Source: Mycolicibacterium thermoresistibile
Lineage (GTDB): Bacteria; Actinomycetota; Actinomycetes; Mycobacteriales; Mycobacteriaceae
DNA: 64,000 nucleotides
Direction: 5' to 3'
Assembly: GCF_900187065.1 (NCBI RefSeq)
Contig: NZ_LT906483.1
Location: 1,364,001-1,428,000, forward strand
In this document: positions 7,392-16,223 of the stretch, in pieces
How the letters are laid out: each line of letters starts with the position of its first letter
Numbering within the stretch: the first letter of the stretch is position 1
Notes under the pieces: generated by a model
Seen by the model: only the letters and a program-made list of their open reading frames with translations
The model's database searches: none
Told to the model about the DNA's origin: nothing
Translations under genes and position numbers: made by a program

Positions 7392-8393
7392 ATGGACGAT
7401 GACGTCGACCTCGAGCTGATCCGGTCCTCGGCACGCGAGTTCCTGACCGCGAGCCACGGCCGTACCGGCGAACCGGGCCCTGCGCTCGCCGACCTGGCCG
7501 CGCTGGACTGGCTCGGGCTGCTCGTGGCCGAACAACACGGCGGTGCGGGCTGGCGACCGGTCGAGGCCTGTGTGATCGCCGAGGAACTGGGCCGGGCCGG
7601 AGACCCCTCGCCCTGGTTCGGCACCGCGATGGCCGCCGCCGCGGTCGCCGCGGCGTCCGAGGACGTCCGTCGGCGGTGGCTGCCGGGGCTGCTGGCCGGC
7701 GCCACACCCGCGGGCTTCGCCCCCGACGGTGCCCCCGAGGATGCCCCCGACGATGCCGCAGGCGGTGCACCAGGCGGTGCGGAGGTGCGGATAGCGGCCG
7801 GTGAACGCGCACAGCTGGTGGTGGTCGCGGGCTCCGGTGGTGTCCGGCTGGTCGAACTCACCGACGCCCACGTGCGGCGGCCCGACCCGGACTCACTCGA
7901 CGTGGCCCGGCCGGTGTGGTGCGTCGAGGTGTCCGGTGCGGCGGGCCAGATGATCGGAGACGCGGAGCAGGCCCGCCGGCTCGCCGCCGTGGCACGACTG
8001 CTGATCGGGGCCGACGCTCTCGGGGCGCTCTCGGGGGCTCTGGCCCGGCTGGTCGCCTACCTCAGGGAGCGCATCGCGTTCGGCGTGCCGATCGCGAGCT
8101 TTCAGGCCGTGCAGCACCGACTGGTGGACCTGTTGGTGTTCGAGGTCAAGGCCCGGGCGATGATCATGAAAGCGGCCCGTTCCGGCTCGGCCGCCGATGC
8201 GCTGGCCGCGCACGCGTTCGTCGCCGCCGGGGCCACCGCCGCGATCGACGAGTGCATGCAGTTGTCCGGCGGTATCGGGTTCACCTGGGAGTATCCGCTG
8301 CACCACGAGATGCGCCGGGCAGCAACGGATGCGGTTCTATGCGGCACCGCACGCGACAGCCGCACCCTGCTGGCGGAGGTGTGGGGCTGGTGA
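7392..8393 (+). CDS. Acyl-CoA dehydrogenase-like subunit, short beta domain
   Basis: 333 residues, shorter than the usual 380. N-terminal helices (LGLLVAEQHGGAGWRP, CVIAEELG) and the C-terminal four-helix domain (RERIAFGVPIASFQAVQHR, LSGGIGFTWEYPLHHEMRR) are intact. The central beta domain is reduced and begins with a low-complexity Ala/Gly/Asp/Pro run at about residues 110-135. Such shortened FadE proteins often pair with a full-length partner in mycobacterial alpha2-beta2 dehydrogenases, and the next gene overlaps this one by GTGA. ATG 7392 is six bases after the amidohydrolase stop. Role: partner subunit in desaturating an acyl-CoA, inferred. Confidence 0.82.
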   Translation: MDDDVDLELIRSSAREFLTASHGRTGEPGPALADLAALDWLGLLVAEQHGGAGWRPVEACVIAEELGRAGDPSPWFGTAMAAAAVAAASEDVRRRWLPGLLAGATPAGFAPDGAPEDAPDDAAGGAPGGAEVRIAAGERAQLVVVAGSGGVRLVELTDAHVRRPDPDSLDVARPVWCVEVSGAAGQMIGDAEQARRLAAVARLLIGADALGALSGALARLVAYLRERIAFGVPIASFQAVQHRLVDLLVFEVKARAMIMKAARSGSAADALAAHAFVAAGATAAIDECMQLSGGIGFTWEYPLHHEMRRAATDAVLCGTARDSRTLLAEVWGW

Positions 8394-9580
8394 CCCGACC
8401 GACGGCGCAGCACCTCGACGAGTTCCGGGCGCGGGTGCGGACGTTCATCGCCGAGAACGCGCCGCCGTTCCAGGCCCGGGAAGGCCACCGCGCGCCTGTC
8501 GACGCCACCCAGGAGAAACAGCTGCGCACCTGGTTCGCGGCACTGTTCGAAGCCAAGCTGATCGGCGCCGACTGGCCCGTCGAACACGGCGGGAGGGCCG
8601 ACCACCATCCGCTCTACGACCGCATCGTCAGTGAGGAGATCCTGCGCGCCCGCGCACCCCGGCCGGTCGACCAGGTCAACCTTGCCGCGCACGTGCTGCT
8701 GCATTTCGGGTCCGACGAGCAGAAGCGGACCTACCTGCCGGCGATCCGGCGCAGCGAACACGTGTGGTGCCAGCTGCTCAGCGAACCGGACGCGGGCAGC
8801 GACATCGCGGCGGTGCGCAGCCGTGCGGTGCGCCTGCCCGACGGCACCTGGCGGGTGGACGGGCAGAAGACCTGGATCACCGACGGTCATTGGGCCGACA
8901 TGGGTTTGGCGCTGCTGCGCACGGATCCGGCGGCGGTGCGGCATCATGGGCTGTCGGTGTTCGTCGTGCCGTTGTCGGCACCCGGCGTGGAGGTACGGCC
9001 CATCCGCACCATCGGCGATGCGATCGAGGTCAACGAGGTGTTCCTCACCGACGTGCGGTTGCCCGCCGAGAACCTCATCGGCGCCGAGGGGCAGGGCTGG
9101 TCGATCATCATGGCCGGGCTGGACTTCGAGCGGTTCGGCATCGGGGGCAACGTGATCCTGCTCGAGTTGCTCATCGACGACCTCCTCACCCTGGCGCGCC
9201 ACCTGCAGGTGGACGGCAGGCCCGCGATCGAGGTGGCCGACATCCGGCAGCGCATCGCCGAGCTGGCGGTGGAGGTCGAGGTCGCCAAGGCCTTCATCGA
9301 CGACCACGTCGAACAGCTGATCAACGGCAGGGAACAGCCCGGCGACTCGTCGATCGCCAAGCTGAGCTTCGCCGAGACGTATCACACCGTCGCCGCGTAC
9401 GGCGCCGACCTGGCCTCCTGGGGGACCTCGTTCCAGCCGGCGGACTCCCCGGTGGCGCAGGCCAGACAACGGTTGCGGGAGTGCTGGCTGTGGTCGCGCG
9501 CCTACACGATCTCCGGCGGCAGCTCGGAGATGATGCGTAACATCCTCGCCAAACGCCGACTCAAGTTGCCGACCACGTGA
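8390..9580 (+). CDS. Acyl-CoA dehydrogenase (FadE family), probable catalytic partner of 7392 gene
   Basis: 396 residues. Visible FAD and substrate motifs: WCQLLSEPDAGSDIAAVRSR, DGQKTWITDGHWADMGLALLR, AIEVNEVFLTDVRLPAENLIG, and C-terminal YTISGGSSEMMRNILAKRRL. The usual Glu of Y-E-G-T is Gly, so the base may lie elsewhere in the fold, as in other mycobacterial FadE groups. The start is GTG 8390, overlapping the previous stop; the next gene begins inside this stop (GTGA at 9577). Third gene of the 6195-11130 operon. Confidence 0.88.
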   Translation: MTRPTAQHLDEFRARVRTFIAENAPPFQAREGHRAPVDATQEKQLRTWFAALFEAKLIGADWPVEHGGRADHHPLYDRIVSEEILRARAPRPVDQVNLAAHVLLHFGSDEQKRTYLPAIRRSEHVWCQLLSEPDAGSDIAAVRSRAVRLPDGTWRVDGQKTWITDGHWADMGLALLRTDPAAVRHHGLSVFVVPLSAPGVEVRPIRTIGDAIEVNEVFLTDVRLPAENLIGAEGQGWSIIMAGLDFERFGIGGNVILLELLIDDLLTLARHLQVDGRPAIEVADIRQRIAELAVEVEVAKAFIDDHVEQLINGREQPGDSSIAKLSFAETYHTVAAYGADLASWGTSFQPADSPVAQARQRLRECWLWSRAYTISGGSSEMMRNILAKRRLKLPTT

Positions 9581-11130
9581 CACCCGCGCGCACCGACACG
9601 TTCTGGGGGCTCGTCGAGCGGACCGCCGACGAGCATCCCGATCGCGTCGTGCTGCTCGACGATTTCGGGCGCCGGCTCACCGCAGCGCAGTTGCGCGACG
9701 CCGCGGCGGGCACCGCGGCCGCCCTGACGGCCGACGGGGTCGGGCCGGGAACCGTGGTGTCCTGGCAGCTGCCGACCACCCTGGAGACCATGGTGGTGAT
9801 GGTCGCGCTGGCGCGGCTGGGGGCGGTGCAGAACCCGGTGCTGCCGATCTGGCGGGAGGCCGAGGTCGGTTTCGTCACCCGGCAGTTGAGCACCGAGGTT
9901 CTCATCGTGCCCGGCACCTGGCGCGGCCACGACCATGTGGCACTGGCGAAATCGCTGGCCGCCGAACGTGACATGCGGTTCATGGTGATCGATCACGGCG
10001 CCGATCCGGCCGGGCCGGCGCTGCGGCTGCCGGTGGGGGAGACGTCGTCGCTGCCGCCCGCGCCGGCATCCGGTGACGAGGCCCGCTGGATCTACTACTC
10101 GTCGGGCACCACCGCCGCCCCGAAAGGCGTGTGCCACACCGACCGGTCGGTGATGGCCGGTTCCGCGGGCGTGGTCGGGATGATCGGCGCGACCAGCGAC
10201 GACGTCAATCCGATAGCGTTCCCGATCTCGCACATCGGTGGCGCGGCGATGCTGGCGGCGAGCCTGCTGACCGGGATGCGCCTGGTGTTGTTCGACGTGT
10301 TCGACCCGGAGGCCACTCCGTTGGCGATCGCTCGGCACCGGCCCACGCTGCTGGGCACCGCGACGCCGTTCTATGTGGCCTACATGGCCGCGCAGCGGCG
10401 CCACGGTGAGCGCCCGCTGTTCCCGGCGCTGCGCGCGTGTGTGGCCGGCGGCGCACCGATCACCCCCGAACTCGGCCGCCGGGTGCGGGACACCTTCGGG
10501 GTGGCGGGCATCGCGAATTCCTGGGGCCTGACCGAGTTTCCGGTCGCGACCTCACCGCCGCCGGATGCCGATCCGGCGGTGCTCGACCACACCGTCGGAC
10601 CGCCGGTCTCGGGCGTGCGGGTGCGGGTGGTCGGTGACGACGGCCGCGAGGTCGAGCCCGGCGAGGAGGGCGAACTGCGGCTGAAGGGTCCGCAGTGCTT
10701 CCTCGGCTATGTCGACTCCGCGCTCGACGACGACGCCTTCGACGCCGACGGCTGGTTCCGCAGCGGCGACCGCGGTCGCATCGACGCTGCCGGAAACGTG
10801 GTGGTCACCGGCCGGATCAAGGACGCGATCATCCGCAACGCCGAGAACATCTCCGCGCTGGAGATCGAGGGCGTGCTGGCCACCCATCCGGGTGTCGCCG
10901 ATGTCGCGGTGATCGGGGTGCCGGATCCCCGCACCGGCGAGCGGGTGTGCGCCGTGGTCGTCCCCACCGGTGAGCAACCGGTCACGCTCGAGGACCTGGC
11001 CGAGCACTGCCGGATAAACGGGGTGGCACGGTTCAAGTTCCCCGAACGCGTCGAGTTCGTCGACGCGCTGCCGCGCAACCTCACCGGCAAGGTTCTCAAA
11101 GCCGAGCTGCGCAAGCGTTTCGGAGGGTGA
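9577..11130 (+). CDS. Acyl-CoA synthetase / AMP-binding ligase (FadD-like)
   Basis: 517 residues of the ANL superfamily. Motifs in order: IYYSSGTTAAPKGV (P-loop, about residue 170), SWGLTEFPV (A5), WFRSGDRGRID (A7), and NLTGKVLKAEL with the C-terminal catalytic Lys. It activates a carboxylic acid as acyl-AMP and then CoA thioester in the cytoplasm. GTG 9577 overlaps the preceding acyl-CoA dehydrogenase stop. Last gene of the operon; a hairpin at 11135-11192 follows. One of four ligases in the island, pointing to several CoA-activated intermediates. Confidence 0.9.
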   Translation: MTPARTDTFWGLVERTADEHPDRVVLLDDFGRRLTAAQLRDAAAGTAAALTADGVGPGTVVSWQLPTTLETMVVMVALARLGAVQNPVLPIWREAEVGFVTRQLSTEVLIVPGTWRGHDHVALAKSLAAERDMRFMVIDHGADPAGPALRLPVGETSSLPPAPASGDEARWIYYSSGTTAAPKGVCHTDRSVMAGSAGVVGMIGATSDDVNPIAFPISHIGGAAMLAASLLTGMRLVLFDVFDPEATPLAIARHRPTLLGTATPFYVAYMAAQRRHGERPLFPALRACVAGGAPITPELGRRVRDTFGVAGIANSWGLTEFPVATSPPPDADPAVLDHTVGPPVSGVRVRVVGDDGREVEPGEEGELRLKGPQCFLGYVDSALDDDAFDADGWFRSGDRGRIDAAGNVVVTGRIKDAIIRNAENISALEIEGVLATHPGVADVAVIGVPDPRTGERVCAVVVPTGEQPVTLEDLAEHCRINGVARFKFPERVEFVDALPRNLTGKVLKAELRKRFGG

Positions 11131-11134
11131 ACCC

Positions 11135-11192
11135 GCGAACGTGAAACCACTGCGGAAATCACGCCGTTTCGCCGCAGCGGCTTCACGTTCGC
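11135..11192. terminator. Bidirectional hairpin between convergent FadD genes
   Basis: GCGAACGTGAA at 11135-11145 pairs with TTCACGTTCGC at 11182-11192; inside, TGCGG at 11151 pairs with CCGCA at 11172. The stem includes the last codons of the leftward FadD. No U-tract, as is common for mycobacterial terminators. Confidence 0.55.
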
Positions 11193-12640
11193 TGCACTAG
11201 GTCGGCGGCCCGCGCGGCCAGATCGCGCTTGACCACCTTGCCGACCTCGTTGCGGGGCAACTCGTCGACGAACACGAACCGCGCCGGGATGCGGTAGGGC
11301 GTCAACCGCTCGCGGCACCACGCCCGCAGATCCTCCTCGGTGACGCGTTCGCCGGCGCGCACCACGAACGCCCACGGCACCTCGCCGAGCCGGTCGTCGG
11401 GCACCCCGACCACCGCGGCCTCCCGCACCCCGTCGGCGGCGACCAGCACGTCCTCCACCGTGCCGGGAAACACCTTGAGCCCGCCGCGGTTGATCATGTC
11501 CGACACCCGGCCGTCGAGCCACAGGAACCCGTCCTCGTCGAGCCACCCGAGATCGCCGGTGTGGAACCACCCGTCGTCGGTGAGCCGGTCGGCAAACGCC
11601 GGGTCGATCCTGCGCGCCAGCGTGGTCGGGGTGCGCACCAGCACCTCGTCGTCGACGATGGTGACGTCGATACCGGGCAGCGGCCGTCCCACCGAGCCGA
11701 GCTTCGCCTCGCCCCACTCGCGTGCATCGGCGGCGGTCCAGCCGACCACCTCGCCGCCGAGCTCGGTCTGACCGTACGAGTTGAGCACCAGCACACCGAA
11801 CCTGTCCATGAATTGGCGGGCGTGCACCGGCGACAGCGGCGCGGTGATCGACCGGACGATCCGCAGCGGCGACAGATCGGTCACCGACTCGTCGTGCAGC
11901 ACCATGGTCAGCGCCGCCGGCGGCAGCACCGTCGAGCGCAGCTGGTGCCGTTTGACCAGCGCGGCGAACTCGCCGGGGGAGAACTTGTCCATCAACACCA
12001 CACCGGAGCCGGCGCGAAACGCGAACAGCACCTGGTAGATCCCCGCCCACAGCGACAACGACAGCGGCACCAGGTTCGGCATCGGGGCGCGGCCGCGCGA
12101 CCCGCGCGACCCGCCACGCAGTTTGGCGAGCAGTCGATCGATGAGATCCAGCACGTTGGAGTGCAGCAACGGCACCGGTTTCGGCGGCCCGGTGGTGCCG
12201 GAGGTGAACTGCAGCAGCGCCACATCGGCGTCGAAACGCCGTTCGGCCGGTGCGGAGCCGGGTCGGGCCACCGACCAGTCCAGCCCACCGCCGGTCACCA
12301 CCGGCGGGCCGAAGTCGGCGAACCGGCCGGCGAGCTGATCGTCGGTGACGATCACGCTCGGTGTGAGAACCTCGAGCTGCGATCTCAGCTCGGCGTCGGC
12401 GGCCCGCGGGTTCAGCGGGGTGTGGACACCGCCGGCCCGCCACACCCCGAACAGCGCCGCGACCGTCCGGGCCTCGTTGGGCAACATCACCGCCACCACC
12501 TCACCGGTCGACATCCCGAGGTCGCGAAGGACCCCGGCGAGCCGGTCGGCGCCGGCTGCCAGCGCGTCGCGCGACACGTCGGCACGCAACGTGTGCACCG
12601 CGATCTCGGGCACCCCGTCGAGCAGATCGGCCAGCGTCAC
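11183..12640 (-). CDS. Acyl-CoA synthetase / AMP-binding ligase (FadD-like)
   Basis: 485 residues of the ANL superfamily: LLQFTSGTTGPPKPV (P-loop, near residue 150), NSYGQTELGGE (A5), GWFHTGDLGWLDEDGF (A7), RNEVGKVVKRDL with the catalytic Lys. The length is a little short for the family but all core motifs are present. GTG 12640 overlaps the stop of the upstream enoyl-CoA hydratase (TCGTGACG); longer readings are shadows of that gene. It is the last gene of the six-gene leftward operon 17470-11183, so it probably activates a downstream acid released in the same route. Confidence 0.88.
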   Translation of the reverse strand: MTLADLLDGVPEIAVHTLRADVSRDALAAGADRLAGVLRDLGMSTGEVVAVMLPNEARTVAALFGVWRAGGVHTPLNPRAADAELRSQLEVLTPSVIVTDDQLAGRFADFGPPVVTGGGLDWSVARPGSAPAERRFDADVALLQFTSGTTGPPKPVPLLHSNVLDLIDRLLAKLRGGSRGSRGRAPMPNLVPLSLSLWAGIYQVLFAFRAGSGVVLMDKFSPGEFAALVKRHQLRSTVLPPAALTMVLHDESVTDLSPLRIVRSITAPLSPVHARQFMDRFGVLVLNSYGQTELGGEVVGWTAADAREWGEAKLGSVGRPLPGIDVTIVDDEVLVRTPTTLARRIDPAFADRLTDDGWFHTGDLGWLDEDGFLWLDGRVSDMINRGGLKVFPGTVEDVLVAADGVREAAVVGVPDDRLGEVPWAFVVRAGERVTEEDLRAWCRERLTPYRIPARFVFVDELPRNEVGKVVKRDLAARAADLVQRT

Positions 12641-13452
12641 GACTCGACCTCCAGCGGCTGCCATTGCGGGGTGCGCTTCTCGGCGAACGCGCGCGGTCCC
12701 TCGTCCTGGTCCGGATGCCCCCACATCGACGTCAGGTGTTTCGCACCCTCCCGGCAGGCGTCGGTCAGCCCGTGCTCCAACGCGCCCCACAGCGCGCGTT
12801 TGGTGGCCCGCATCGCGGCGGGCGAGTTGCGCGCGATCTTCTCGGCGAGCTCCTGGGCGACCTCCCGCAGTCGCTCGGGCGGATCGACGACCTGGCTGAT
12901 CATGCCCAGTTCGTAGGCGCGTTGGGCGGTCAGCCGTTCGTGGCTGCCCACCAGCGCCATCCGGAACACCGCCTCGGCGGGCATGCGGCGCATCAACCCG
13001 ATCGTCTCCAGCGCGCTGACCTGCCCGAGGCTCACGTGCGGGTCGACGAAGGTGGCGTCGGAGGCGGCGATGACGATGTCGGCGTCGGCCACCCAGTGCA
13101 GGCCCCCGCCCGCGCACGCCCCGTTGACGGCGGTGATCACCGGCTTGCCGACGTTCATGTGCCAGGCGGTCAGCCGCAGGTCCAGGGTGCGCATGGTCTC
13201 CCGGAACTGCTCGATGCCCGTGGCGTCGAGATCCGAGACATCCGCGCCGGCGCAGAACGCCCGCCCGTTGCCGGTGTGCACGATCACCCGCACCTGCGGG
13301 TCGTGGTCGAGTTCGGCCCAGGCGCGGGGGAACTCGGCGCGCATCACCGAGTCGTAGGCGTTGAGCCGATCCGGCCGGTTGTTGATGATCCAGCCGACCG
13401 GACCCCGCCGTTCGACGATCAACCGCTGGTACGGCATCGGGTCGACGCTCAC
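12637..13452 (-). CDS. Enoyl-CoA hydratase/isomerase (crotonase fold), DPHVS subgroup
   Basis: 271 residues. The oxyanion-hole segment is GRAFCAGADVSDLD and the second CoA region is ACAGGGLHWVADADIVIA. Where classical hydratases have a Pro-Glu-Ile with catalytic Glu, this protein reads FVDPHVSLGQ, so it may be an isomerase, hydrolase or another crotonase chemistry. It is clearly a paralogue of the next gene at 13449 (shared GGGLH-VADADIVIAA and FVDPHVS). GTG 13452 overlaps the upstream stop (GTGA); the in-frame Met at residue 6 is an alternative start. Confidence 0.83.
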   Translation of the reverse strand: MSVDPMPYQRLIVERRGPVGWIINNRPDRLNAYDSVMRAEFPRAWAELDHDPQVRVIVHTGNGRAFCAGADVSDLDATGIEQFRETMRTLDLRLTAWHMNVGKPVITAVNGACAGGGLHWVADADIVIAASDATFVDPHVSLGQVSALETIGLMRRMPAEAVFRMALVGSHERLTAQRAYELGMISQVVDPPERLREVAQELAEKIARNSPAAMRATKRALWGALEHGLTDACREGAKHLTSMWGHPDQDEGPRAFAEKRTPQWQPLEVES

Positions 13453-14162
13453 CGAACCTCCATCACATCGGTACGGGCCCGGGTCAGACCCACTTCGAGG
13501 GAACGCCACAGGGCCTTCTTGGTGGCCTGCACCGCAGCCGGCGAGTTCGCCGCGATCTTGGCCGCCAGCGCCGCCGCGGCGGGCCGCAACTGGTCGTCGG
13601 CCACCACCTCGGACAGAATCCCGAGCTGGTAGGCGCGGTGTGCCGAGATCCGTTCGCCCCGGCCGCACAGCGCCATCCGGGTGATCGCCTCCATCGGGGA
13701 TTTGCGCAGCAGGGTGATCGCCTCGTACGCGACGGCCTGTCCGACCGAGACGTGCGGGTCGACGAACGTCGCCGACTCGGCGGCGATCACGATGTCGGCG
13801 TCGGCGACCAGGTGCAGGCCACCGCCGGCGCACACCCCGTTGACCGCGGCGATCACCGGTTTGGCCACCCCGCAGTGCCAGGAGGAGATCTTCAACTCCG
13901 CGTCGCGGGTGCGCCGCGAGTGCAGGCGCATCGCGTCCTTGTCCCGCGCCACCTGCACGACGTCCATCCCGGTGCAGAACGGTGTGCCGTTGGCGGTGTT
14001 GATGATCACCCGCACCTCCGGATCGGCGTCGAATTCGGCCCAGGCCAGTTCCAGTTCGTCGAGCATGCGCGCGTCGAAGGCGTTTCCGGCCTCCGGACGA
14101 TTGAGGATCAACCAGCCGATGTGGCCGTCCTTGTCGACGACGAGGCGCTGATAGTCGGTCAT
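13449..14162 (-). CDS. Enoyl-CoA hydratase/isomerase (crotonase fold), DPHVS subgroup paralogue
   Basis: 237 residues, short for a crotonase. GTPFCTGMDVVQVARD forms the oxyanion region and CAGGGLHLVADADIVIAA the CoA site; FVDPHVSVGQAV replaces the Glu-bearing loop. Sequence similarity and adjacency to the 12637 gene indicate tandem duplication. The C-terminus ends soon after LTRARTDVMEV, lacking the F-x-E-K-R-x-P-x-W tail of its sister, so the trimer-forming end is shortened. ATG 14162 lies 7 bases after the upstream acyl-CoA dehydrogenase stop. Confidence 0.83.
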   Translation of the reverse strand: MTDYQRLVVDKDGHIGWLILNRPEAGNAFDARMLDELELAWAEFDADPEVRVIINTANGTPFCTGMDVVQVARDKDAMRLHSRRTRDAELKISSWHCGVAKPVIAAVNGVCAGGGLHLVADADIVIAAESATFVDPHVSVGQAVAYEAITLLRKSPMEAITRMALCGRGERISAHRAYQLGILSEVVADDQLRPAAAALAAKIAANSPAAVQATKKALWRSLEVGLTRARTDVMEVR

Positions 14163-14169
14163 GACCCGC

Positions 14170-15420
14170 TCACGACCTCGGAATGTCCTTCCACGGCTTG
14201 CCCTTCCCCGGATCGGGTTCCTTGGGCAGGCCGAGCACCCGCTCACCGAGGATGTTCTTGTTGATGTCGGTGGTACCGCCCTCGGTGCTGTTGGCGAGGC
14301 TGCGCATCATGCCGTGCACCTCGCGGGGCAGCGCGTCGGGGTTCTCGGAAGGCTCCCACGCCAATGCTGCGGTGCCCAGCAGATCCACCATCAGGTCCTG
14401 GATCTGCTGGTTGAGCGTGGCCTGGTGCACCTTGCCGATCGACGATGCCGGACCCGGCGTCTGACCGGCCGAGAGTGCCGCCCGGACACGATCGTTGGTC
14501 CATCCGCGGATCTTCTCCTGCGCCCACAACCGCGCCACCTTGGTGCGCACGACGGGGTCGTCCCACCGTCCGTGTGCCTTGGCGACCTCGATCAGCCGTT
14601 CGGCGCTGGAACCGCCGAGTCGGCCCATCCCGCCGGACCCCGATCCGGACACCATCTGCCGCTCACTGGTCAGCGTCGACGCGCTCACCCGCCACCCGTC
14701 GTTGACCGCGCCGATGCGGTGCGCATCCGGAATCCGGGCGCCGTCGAGGAACACCTCGTTGAACTCGGCCTCACCGGTGATCTGGCGCAGCGGCCGAACC
14801 TCGACGCCGGGCTGATGCATGTCCAGCGCGAAGTAGGTGATGCCGGCGTGTTTGGGGGCATCGGGATCGGTGCGGGCCAACAGGATCGCGAAATCGGCGA
14901 CGTCGGCCCAGGTGGTCCACACCTTCTGCCCGGTCACCACCCACTCGTCACCGTCGGGCACCGCCCGGGTGGCCAGCGACGCGAGGTCCGACCCGGCGCC
15001 GGGTTCGCTGAACAGCTGACACCACACCTCTTCGTTGCGCACGATCGGGGGCAGGAAGCGCCGCCGCTGCTCCTCGGTGCCGTGGCTGAACAGTGCTGCG
15101 GCAGCGTTGTTGAGGCCCAACGGGTTCAGCCGGGTCAACCGCAGCGGTGCCAGCACCCGCTCGACGGCCCGCGCCGTTGCCGGAGCCAGTCCGAGTCCGC
15201 CATACTCGGGGGCCCAGGTCGGCACCACCAGGCCCGACCGGGCGAATGTCGGATACCACTGCCGGTACTGATCGGGGGAGCGGACCGCACGCAGCGCCGC
15301 GGGACCTTCGGCCGCCGCCGCGCGCCAGTGCTCGGGCACGTGGGCTGCGACCCAGTCCTCGACGGCGGCCACGGCGTCGTCGACCGGGGTGGCGGCGGTG
15401 ATCGGTAGTCGTGCGTTCAT
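14170..15420 (-). CDS. Acyl-CoA dehydrogenase (FadE family)
   Basis: 416 residues. Motifs: WCQLFSEPGAGSDLASLATR, GQKVWTTWADVADFAILLAR, AEFNEVFLDGARIPDAHRIG, and C-terminal STEGGTTDINKNILGERVLG. It belongs to the long mycobacterial FadE group with a Gly-Gly-Thr-Thr in place of the Y-E-G-T motif. It removes two hydrogens from an acyl-CoA, passing electrons to ETF. Its ATG overlaps the stop of the upstream crotonase gene (ATGA). It has crotonase genes on both sides, consistent with successive beta-oxidation steps. Confidence 0.88.
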   Translation of the reverse strand: MNARLPITAATPVDDAVAAVEDWVAAHVPEHWRAAAAEGPAALRAVRSPDQYRQWYPTFARSGLVVPTWAPEYGGLGLAPATARAVERVLAPLRLTRLNPLGLNNAAAALFSHGTEEQRRRFLPPIVRNEEVWCQLFSEPGAGSDLASLATRAVPDGDEWVVTGQKVWTTWADVADFAILLARTDPDAPKHAGITYFALDMHQPGVEVRPLRQITGEAEFNEVFLDGARIPDAHRIGAVNDGWRVSASTLTSERQMVSGSGSGGMGRLGGSSAERLIEVAKAHGRWDDPVVRTKVARLWAQEKIRGWTNDRVRAALSAGQTPGPASSIGKVHQATLNQQIQDLMVDLLGTAALAWEPSENPDALPREVHGMMRSLANSTEGGTTDINKNILGERVLGLPKEPDPGKGKPWKDIPRS

Positions 15421-16223
15421 CGGCCCCGAAACCGTGCTTCGCGTCTGTCCCGGAATGCCGCCAGTCCTTCCTTGAAATCGTCGCTGCGGAAAGCGAGTTC
15501 CAGCGCCATCGCCTCGTTGTGCAGTTGGCGGTCCCGGTCCAGGCCGTTGCCGGTCTGCAGCAGCCACTTGGTCAGACCCAGCGCGACCGTGGGCGCCTGT
15601 GCCAGCCGTGCGACCAACTCCTCGGCGGCCTCGGACAACTCGTCGTCGGGGTGGGCGGCGTGGATGATCCCCCACTCGGCGGCGGTCGCGCCGGAGATCT
15701 CCTCACCGAGCATGAGCAGACGGCGGCTGCGGGCCAACCCGATGAGCCGCGGCAGCAACCAGGTGGCGCCGCTGTCGGGAGTGAATCCGCGCGCCATGAA
15801 GGGTTCCCAGAACCGGGCATCGGTTGCGGCGACACAGAAATCGGCTGCCAGCGCGAGGTGGAAGCCCAGCCCGGTGGACCAGCCGCGCACCACGGCCACG
15901 ATCGGCACCTGGGTCTCCGTCATCACCGCGATGAGCCGGTTCGCCTTGTGCGGCAGCCGCCGCTGGGTGCTGCCCACGCGCGGTTTGCGGTCGGACCGCG
16001 CGGCGTTGGCGATCAGATCCGTACCCGCGCAGAAGTCGGGTCCGGCCGCGTCGAGTGCGATGACGCGCACCCGTTCGTCGGTGTTGGACGCCGCGATCGC
16101 GGTCACCATCGCGTCGAGCATCACGTCGTTGACGGCATTGCGCCGGTCGGCGCGATCCAGCGTCAGGCGCAGCACCGGCCCGTCGAGCGTGGCCCGCAGC
16201 CCGGGAACACCGGCGTAACTCAT
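15417..16223 (-). CDS. Crotonase-fold enoyl-CoA isomerase/hydratase, PaaG-like
   Basis: 268 residues. GPDFCAGTDLIANAAR is the oxyanion segment, and GFTPDSGATWLLPRLIGLAR carries the Pro-Asp-Ser-Gly motif whose Asp is the acid/base in PaaG-type isomerases (ring 1,2-epoxyphenylacetyl-CoA isomerase, Delta3-Delta2 enoyl-CoA isomerases). A ring-type or double-bond-shifting step is therefore more likely than simple hydration. Its ATG is the second gene start of the 17470-11183 operon and overlaps the stop of the dehydratase gene. The gene at 17555 is of the same subgroup. Confidence 0.85.
   Translation of the reverse strand: MSYAGVPGLRATLDGPVLRLTLDRADRRNAVNDVMLDAMVTAIAASNTDERVRVIALDAAGPDFCAGTDLIANAARSDRKPRVGSTQRRLPHKANRLIAVMTETQVPIVAVVRGWSTGLGFHLALAADFCVAATDARFWEPFMARGFTPDSGATWLLPRLIGLARSRRLLMLGEEISGATAAEWGIIHAAHPDDELSEAAEELVARLAQAPTVALGLTKWLLQTGNGLDRDRQLHNEAMALELAFRSDDFKEGLAAFRDRREARFRGR

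Noticed and set aside
6054..7871. 605-codon open frame on the minus strand opposite the amidohydrolase and FadE
   Set aside because: No recognisable domain, shadow composition, and it would cross the divergent promoter.
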